From contig CANXME010002107.1 of the NCBI GenBank assembly GCA_948144175.1, forward strand, positions 1,438,501 through 1,502,500: DNA of 64,000 nt, given 5' to 3'. This DNA is from Closterium sp. NIES-65 (Eukaryota; Streptophyta; Zygnematophyceae; Desmidiales; Closteriaceae). Positions 58,006-64,000 of this stretch are shown here, in pieces. The notes under the pieces were generated by a model. It did no database searches, was not told the DNA's origin, and saw only the letters and a program-made list of their open reading frames with translations. The position numbers and the translations under genes are program-made. Position 1 is the stretch's first letter; every line of letters begins with the position of its first letter.

Positions 58006-59933
58006 CTCAGGCATTTGAGACACCTTCTTACTGTTTGAAACTCACACAGTGTTTTCAAACGCGCATTTTATGTTGGATCCGCACTTATTCAGTTGTTTCA
58101 CCACAACTTTTTTTTCCACCCGTAGTGTGACGCGCACATCTATCGCACCTTACACTGCGAATTGTGGTCACCATGTGTTTTGACGATCGTATGCAGGAAC
58201 ACTGAAATCTATGTGTGTGGAAATGCACCGCGTCGAGGAGCGGTCTATCAACCACGTTCTAGTGGATGTCGCACCAATGTGATCGAAAGTGGTGCGCTAC
58301 GCAACAGGACGGTCAATGAACATTATAGAATGGTTATGTAAGATATTCAGCGAAAATGAATTGTCGTAATTTATGCTTACAACACCTATCTGTAAGGGAC
58401 GATTAAAAGCAAAATCTCAATACTGCCAAGGAACTGTAGCAATTTTACGCGCTTGAAATCAAAGTTGATGGGTAGGATAACGTCACATCTACGTAAAAAT
58501 TGGTTGTATACATGATACTAAGAAAATGCACGCGAATTTGCTCTACCCATTCACTTTGCTTTCCCATTTGCAATTCAGCACGACCAATTGCACGTGTAAT
58601 ACAAGCCATTTTTTTCTTATTACAGCTGTTAATGAATCGGTTTATCCCGTTGTCATCCGTCTCTTCGTTATTTATTTTTAATTGCTACTAGACCCAATAT
58701 GGTGATGCTCAGCCAATCCCTTGAATTTGCCAGTCCCCAATTGTAAGATATTTCTCGTGCATTCCAACACGGCCAATGGCCCCTCGTCTACAAGAACATT
58801 TTGGCGAAAATGCAAAAAAAAAAAAACATATACAATTGCACAAGTGCCCATACATACCAAGAGATGTCATCTCGAAATCTTAAGATATTTAGAGATTGTA
58901 ACTTTTAGGTTCATTATTGTCCCATTTTTCCCATGGCAAAATCTACGAAAATGTCGAAATGTATTTGCTCGTTTCACTTCACCGCCGCCCCTAAAGGTGG
59001 CATGCGCAACGCTAATTTTTTGGGATGGTTTTTTTTTTTCGAGTAGGGCGGAAAAGCATGTGCGTTTCACACACTTTGATAAGGCGAATGTTGCGTACGT
59101 CTAATGCGCATCAGGTTTAATTGCTGTGATCTGCCATTCATGCCTTGAAAGATTCGGCCTTGATTTAGAGCCCAAATGTCTCACAATTTTACAATGCGCA
59201 CCGTTCTATTTAGAAAAACGACATGAGGCGGAAAAATATGCCATGCTTCTGTCCCCCTAACATCTTTTCAGCAATGTCTCGCTCTCCACTTTTCTTGCAT
59301 CATATGTACACCTAAAACTCGCCAAATTCCCTACCACCAATTTCATACCATTAGGCAATGATTCATGGTTTACCCGAACTAGTGGGTTGTTATAAAGGCA
59401 TTCGATTTCAGAGAGGGTACGTGCAACCCAGTATATATGAGCTTGGAGCTTGGTGCTCAGTATATATTGAGTGGATAGCAATGAAAAAAACGGTCAATGC
59501 GCTGTGGTAGCATGAGGTCGTTTTATGGCATCACGGGAGTTACGGAACCATTCATGCCCTCAAATTCTGGACTTTCATTGCACAAGCCAAAATCTGGTTA
59601 GGAGTGTTTCTCGAAACCAGTTGCAGGACGTGAAATTGGCGAGCGTTAGGTGTACACCCATAGCTGCCGTCTCTCACTTTCACCACCGCACAATCCGCGG
59701 AATTTCTGTTTCCATCACCTCTAGATGAGATGCCTGACTTGTTTCTGTTCCATGGGGTCCTCGAGATTCTTGCACGGCAACATCGTGCCGACCCTCCACA
59801 TGATTTAGCGGCGATACTGTATAATACAGAGCATGTACATTACAGTTCTCAGCAAGGAAAATCAGCTCTCAGAGCATTCCCAGTTATCAAACTGCACGTC
59901 CAGTACTACCCCACTCGCTCCTGATCCTCCAGC
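58006..59933. other. Intergenic, 1.9 kb, no gene recognised
   Basis: This is relatively AT-rich single-copy-like sequence upstream of SET gene 2. The only structure noted is a weak inverted pair (tacacctaaaactcgccaaa near 59307 and its imperfect complement near 59636-59656), about 330 bases apart, without a clear target-site duplication. No convincing coding region, tRNA or other RNA gene is visible. The right end should hold the SET gene 2 promoter. Confidence 0.5.
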
Positions 59934-60848
59934 ATGGGTCTCCACCCGCACATGGTCGTGCAAGAGCACGAGCTCTACGGTTTCCAATGCCGCGGGCTAT
60001 TTTCGAGCAGATTAATCGCACAAGGCGAGATCGTTTGCGATTGGGACCTGGAGGAAGAAGAGCGGCGAGTGTACTACCACGCTCATGACTTATTGGCGGT
60101 ACCCGATAAGGAGAAGCGCGATTTCATGATTCGATATTCGTACATGGTCGAGGACGACGTGTACGACACGACAACCGACCCCGACGAGGACCCGAGCCTC
60201 TATTACAACCACTCGTGCGATCCCAACTCGTGGTACATCAACCCACGTTGCATGGTGGCCCTGCGCGACATTCAACCGGGCGAGCAAGTCACGTACGACT
60301 ACGCCACCACGGAAACAGAGGGTAGCATGCACGCCGGTTTGCTCTGCCGCTGCGGCGCCGCGAGCTGCCGCGGCACGCTCAAATTTTCCGAGTGGCGCTC
60401 GCGCGACTGGCAGCAGCGAAACGCCGGCCACTGCTCGGCCTATATCGAGCGGAAGATGGCCGAGTCGGGGTGGTACGATCCGCGCGTAATTCCGCGCTAC
60501 AAGGGCGGCGCGGACGGCTCCAAGGGGCTGTTTGCATTGGCGAGCATTGGACGCGGGGAACGGGTTCTCGTTTTCGCCGGCAAGGTTGCCGGCGAGGTTG
60601 TCGGCGACGAACGCACGCGACAGCTCTCGCTGCAAATAAACGAATCTGAGTCGTTAAACGGGCAGAAACCAGATCCGACGCGTGGGCCCGAGACGCCCGA
60701 ACTCATCAACCACTCGAGCGACCCAAACTGCGGAATGGAAGAAGACTTGGTGACGGTGGTGGCTTTGCGGGACATCGCGCCAGGCGAAGAGTTGAGCATC
60801 GACTACGGTAGCATTACTAACTCAGGCGCCAACCGCACCGTCCAGTGA
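59934..60848 (+). pseudogene. Two-SET-domain paralogue with disrupted C-terminal end
   Basis: The start (MGLHPHMVVQEHELYGFQCRGLF) and the body match the SET gene at 45429-46580 closely over about 300 residues. Half one keeps NHSCDPNSWY, PGEQVTYDYATTETEG and CRCGAASCRG. In half two the key motif reads NHSSDPNCG, with serine for the usual cysteine, followed by PGEELSIDYGS. The frame then stops at 60846. The expected next stretch (SSDNFRCQCGASAC) is present in another frame, and the tail (QWRMPELQQRLSF to RPDAID, ending 61030) in yet another. A one-base length change near 60840 and a rearranged cysteine cluster explain this. It is either a decaying gene or a truncated protein lacking the last post-SET cluster. 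Confidence 0.75.
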
Positions 60849-61030
60849 CAACTTCCGCTGCCAGTGCGGCGCGTCGGCCTGCGAGTGCGGCGCGTCGGCG
60901 CGTCGGGCTGCCGCATTCGCAGCGCCAGTGGCGGATGCCTGAGCTGCAGCAGAGGCTATCGTTCCCGCCGAAGCGGCTGATTGTGAGGGAGTTGGTGGAG
61001 CAGGTCACGCGACCCGATGCCATAGACTAA

Positions 61031-61786
61031 GCCCTAATTTCGGGAGGTGAAAAAGCAGCCTTGCTTAGCTCAAGCATTGTGGGTAGTGTCATAAAGCGGG
61101 AAGATGAAGGCGTGGTGTGCAAATCGGTTGGTGGGGATGATTCGTCGAAGTACAGGGAACGTGCGATTGTGTTACTGGTATGCCTCCTGCTAATGATCAT
61201 ATTTTTATGTTTCCAGGTGTTTCCAGTGGTATCTAAAGCGGGATACGGGCAGCTCCAGCTGTCAAAACACAAGTATTGGTGTGGTGATTGTTGTAAACAC
61301 TTATTGAAGGTTCAATGTAAAAAGCAGCTCCAAATTGGGTTACTGTATCACTATCTAGTGGTAGCAATGCAGCCAAACGACCAAGCATGGTGAGCTGCAT
61401 CAGAGACAAGTGAAACAAGGCAGCGACAACAAACAGTGGCTCTGCCAGCTCGCCGCACAGTGCCCTCTGATGCTCCTCCCCCCCATGCCTGCCAGCTGGC
61501 TGGCACAGTCTCCGCGCAAAACAAAGACCACAGGTGGACGGCTATCTGCGACCCCCCATGACAGGGTGCGGTGTACTACGAGGAATCCAGGAAGGGATTA
61601 CCACAAGGAGATCAGGTGTGGAATTAAAAGAGGCCCTGGAGTTGGATTTCAGAGAAAAGCAGTGGCGGAGGCAGGGCAGGCAGGCCTTTTTAGCCAGTCC
61701 ACCACCTCTTTCATCACCGCCTTCTTACGTTAGCCTTCCGAGTCGACTCAAAACGAAGTGACTTTTGAGCCGGCTTAAAAGTCATT
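61031..61786. other. Intergenic, includes a partial copy of a gene 3' end at 61646-61740
   Basis: Most of these 756 bases show nothing recognisable. At about 61646-61740 the sequence is a close copy of 61784-61871, the last coding exon end of the minus-strand gene to the right (shared tccaccacctctttca and ccgccttctt). It is therefore a truncated local duplication and not a separate gene. Confidence 0.65.
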
Positions 61787-62562
61787 TCAGAGGAAAGCAG
61801 TGGGGGAGGCAGGGCACACCTTTCTTAGCCGGTCCACCACCTCTTTCAGCACCGCCTTCTTGGCCTTCCGGAATCGCACCGCCACCATCCGCTCATCCGC
61901 CTCAGCCCTCAGCTCCTCACACCCACACCGCACCCCCATCACAGTCATCCTCTTCGCACCCCCGTTACTACCGCCGCCGATGTTCCCATTCTCCGACCCG
62001 CTGCCTTCCTCCTCGCTCTCCCCGCTGGCCTGCTCTCTCTCCCACGCGTCGCAGTCCATCGGCTCCTCTTCCTCGCTCCTGCTCTTGAAATCAGCATCCG
62101 TCCCCTCCTCCTCGTTGTTGTCACTCTCGCTGTTGTCATCATCACTGTAGTCGTCGCTGATCCTCCCCTCGCTAACAGCACGCCGGCGCCGGCGCCGGCT
62201 AAGACGCTTCGCAGAAACTTCCTCCTCCACGCTTGTCAACTTCTCCTTGTGCTGCTGCTTGCTCTGCGCCACCTTCTTCTTTCCTTCCTTGCCCAATTTC
62301 CCACCCTTCACCCCCTCCTTCTCCCTCTCCCCCGCCTTCCCGCCGCTCTTGCACCGCTCCAGCTCCCTCAGGATCGCTTCGTCCTCTTCTATGCTGGTCG
62401 GCATCTGCTGCAGCCGCGCCTGCGCTAGCAGACGAACGGTGTCGGCCGCTGCTTGCAGGGCGGGCAGCACATTGGAGAAGGGAGAGGCCACGTCCCGACA
62501 GCCGCTGTTGCTCACCCCCCAGCCCAGGTACAGCACTGACTTGGCCATGTCCGATGGGGGCT
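61787..62562 (-). CDS. Last exon of the right-edge gene
   Basis: The acceptor CACCAG is followed by agccccca at 62562. The exon encodes EPPSDMAKSVLYLGWG, then a helical stretch (ALQAAADTVRLLAQARLQQM), EEDEAILRELE, a lysine-rich region, an RRRRRR basic patch, a 60-residue acidic run and a final basic helix (FRKAKKAVLKEVVDRL). The stop codon is TGA at 61787-61789. This acidic/basic middle looks like a disordered, possibly nuclear-targeted insert. Confidence 0.65.
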
Positions 62563-64000
62563 CTGGTGGGTGGAAGGGAGAGAACATATAGGAGAAGGAG
62601 TGGAAATGTGTCTGGGCTATCTATCAGCATGTCTGCGTTAACAGCCACTGTTGCTCACTCCACTGTTGCTCACCCCCCAGCCCAGGTACAGCACTGACTT
62701 GGCCATGTCCGATGGGGGCTCTGACGGAGGGAGGGGAGAGAGCAGAGAAAGAGTGAGGGGTGAATGCATGATTTGGCTATCAACATGTGGGTCCCGACAG
62801 CCACTGTTGGACCCTCCCCAGCCCAGATACAGCACTGACTTGGCCATGTCGGCCGGGGGCTCTGGTGGAGGGAGGGGAGATAATGTGAAGGGGAAGGAGT
62901 GGAAACGTGACTTGAGGTAGTACCACGTGCAGCGAACACAGCCAACACGTTTGCACACTCCCTTCAATGTACTATTAGGAATACAATAATTATAAAAGTA
63001 ACACCTTAACACCCAATAATCATCGCTCCATGTAGTCCGCACAGCAGCGAACACGGCCGACAGGTTCGGCTCGGCTCAGCTCGGCTCGGCTCCACACAGG
63101 AATGCCGGAAAGATAGACTCTCAGATTCAAACTCACCGTTCAAAGCTCACCCGGCAGCTCTCACCTGACTGGTGCATGAGATAGTACCACACAGCAGAAA
63201 ACACCGCCATCAGGTTCGGCTCCACGATCCCACCTCTCCACACAGACACGGCGAAACTCGGGTCCTTGTATTTCCCTGTCAGCACCTCCACTCCGCCATT
63301 CACCTCGTCCGCCTCGCTCTCTCCCTCCATAACCCCTGCCGCTACTCCTAACCACACACACACCCCGTTGCTCGCCTCTCTCATCCCTCGTCCTCCCCCC
63401 ATCCCCTCCTCCCCTCATTCAACCAACACTCACATGCGAGTCTCACCGGAATGGTGCTTGAGGTAGTACCACACAGCAGCAAACACCGCCATGAGATTCG
63501 GCTCCACGATCCCTCCTCTCCACACGGACACGCCAAAGCTCGGGTCCTTGTATTTCCCTGCCAGCACCTCCACTCCGCCATCCACCTCACCTGAGTGTAG
63601 CAACCCTCACCTGACTGGTGCTTGAGGTAGTACCACACAGCAGCGAACACAGCTAGCAGGTTGGGCTCCACAATCCCTCCTCGCCACACAGACACGCCAA
63701 AACTGGGGTCCTTGTATTTCCCTGCCAGCACCTCCACTCCGCCATCCACCTCGTCTGCCTCGCTCTCCCTCCTGATCTCCTGCCGAGCCAAGTACTGAGG
63801 CATGGCCCCCACGTGCACGAACTGCTTCTCTGCCTCTGCACGCTCCCTGGCAATTGCTTCTACTGCCTTGGCTGCCACCCGCCAGAGCGCCTGCCGCACT
63901 CGCAGAAGCTTGGCTGTTGGGGAGTCTGACTGCTGCTGCTTCTTGCTCTTCTTCTGCTTCTGCTTTCCATGCCTGCTGCCGCTCTTGCTCTTCCCCTTGC
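61787..64000 (-). CDS. Multi-exon gene, 3' part; possible SET/Rubisco-LSMT-type substrate-binding protein
   Basis: The gene enters from the right edge. The first visible exon (63611 to beyond 64000) encodes a basic stretch (KQKQKKSKKQQQ), then LWRVAAKAVEAIARERAEAE, HVGAMPQYLARQ and SVWRGGIVEPNLLAVFAAV, ending at CAG|GTGAGG. The last exon (62562 to 61787) begins after CACCAG with EPPSDMAKSVLYLGWG and ends at SPTAFL. Both boundaries are phase 1, so they join in frame. The end LQQMPTSIEEDEAILRELER plus MVAVRFRKAKKAVLKEVVDRL resembles the Rubisco-LSMT-type substrate-binding domain of class VI SET proteins, split by a long acidic insert. Only this C-terminal part is visible, so the assignment is tentative. 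Between the two exons lie tandem copies of both. Confidence 0.6.
62655..62722 (-). repeat. Duplicated copy of the start of the last exon (copy 2)
   Basis: This nearly repeats the 5' end of the last exon (EPPSDMAKSVLYLGWGVSNSG) together with a CAG acceptor-like boundary. A third copy (EPPADMAKSVLYLGWGGSNSGC) lies at about 62800-62862. Spacing is roughly 130-160 bases. They could act as alternative acceptors or be inert duplications. Confidence 0.75.
63165..63322 (-). repeat. Duplicated exon copy (VWRGGIVEPNL exon, copy 3)
   Basis: This exon-like copy encodes EADEVNGGVEVLTGKYKDPSFAVS then VWRGGIVEPNLMAVFSAVWYYL and ends CAG|GTGAGA in the same phase. A close relative at 63447-63590 (copy 2, ending CCG|GTGAGA) and the edge exon (ending 63611) make three good copies. 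A degraded fourth lies at about 63043-63101. Confidence 0.75.
63447..63590 (-). repeat. Duplicated exon copy (VWRGGIVEPNL exon, copy 2)
   Basis: This copy covers VDGGVEVLAGKYKDPSFGVS, VWRGGIVEPNLMAVFAAVWYYLKHHSG and a GTGAGA donor. It begins 20 bases after the donor of the edge exon, so the duplication unit includes the donor and a few intron bases. Confidence 0.75.

Noticed and set aside
59307-59656. Possible small MITE with 20-bp imperfect inverted arms
   Set aside because: The arms contain mismatches and no target-site duplication could be found, so chance similarity is not excluded.
61445-61760. Short plus-strand open frames before the right-edge gene
   Set aside because: They overlap the duplicated gene 3' end on the opposite strand and show no domain of their own.

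Overview
The window reads as nuclear DNA of a green-lineage eukaryote, most likely a streptophyte alga or a plant. The reasons are Ty1/copia elements primed by the plant-type initiator-Met tRNA site (TGGTAT..GAGC), short GT-AG introns, and a right-edge gene whose C-terminus resembles the Rubisco-LSMT-type substrate-binding domain. The genus is not proven. There is nothing bacterial, no CRISPR, no rRNA, and no ordinary tRNA gene that I can find.

Positions 1-37785 are one nested retrotransposon stack, and most junctions can be proved by 5-bp target-site duplications (TSDs). Copia A (minus strand; its left end lies outside the window) was split by copia B (TSD ctggt at 2985-2989 and 37182-37186). 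B is present as a tandem LTR-internal-LTR-internal-LTR array inside that single TSD. Each B internal region carries a copia C (plus strand) at the identical site (TSD gggtg), so C entered B before the tandem duplication. The second C later received copia E (minus strand, TSD cgttt). The left B LTR holds a 130-bp solo LTR (TSD gtagg) belonging to the same family as a short non-autonomous element at 56594-58000.

Positions 37821-45092 are DNA transposons. A four-exon pogo/Tigger-like element (27-bp perfect TIRs, TA TSD) contains an intact two-gene PIF/Harbinger element (TAA TSD) with a DDE transposase and a Myb/SANT-like partner. Next to it lies a 514-bp MITE with pogo-like ends. A 904-bp hAT-type non-autonomous element (8-bp TSD) follows at 46814-47717, and a small inverted-repeat element lies at 48335-48667.

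Host genes are sparse: a single-exon protein with two SET domains (45429-46580, minus), its paralogue with a damaged C-terminal end (59934-60848, plus), and the 3' part of a multi-exon gene entering from the right edge (minus, 61787 to beyond 64000) whose exons have been tandemly copied. Between the two SET genes lies an older copia F (49436-56198, TSD gttca). F was itself entered by a 377-bp terminal-repeat element (TRIM, TSD ctctg) in which the LTR/PBS junction lies inside a tRNA-like sequence with Pol III A and B boxes. That TRIM and the B tandem with its hybrid middle LTR are the most unusual structures here.
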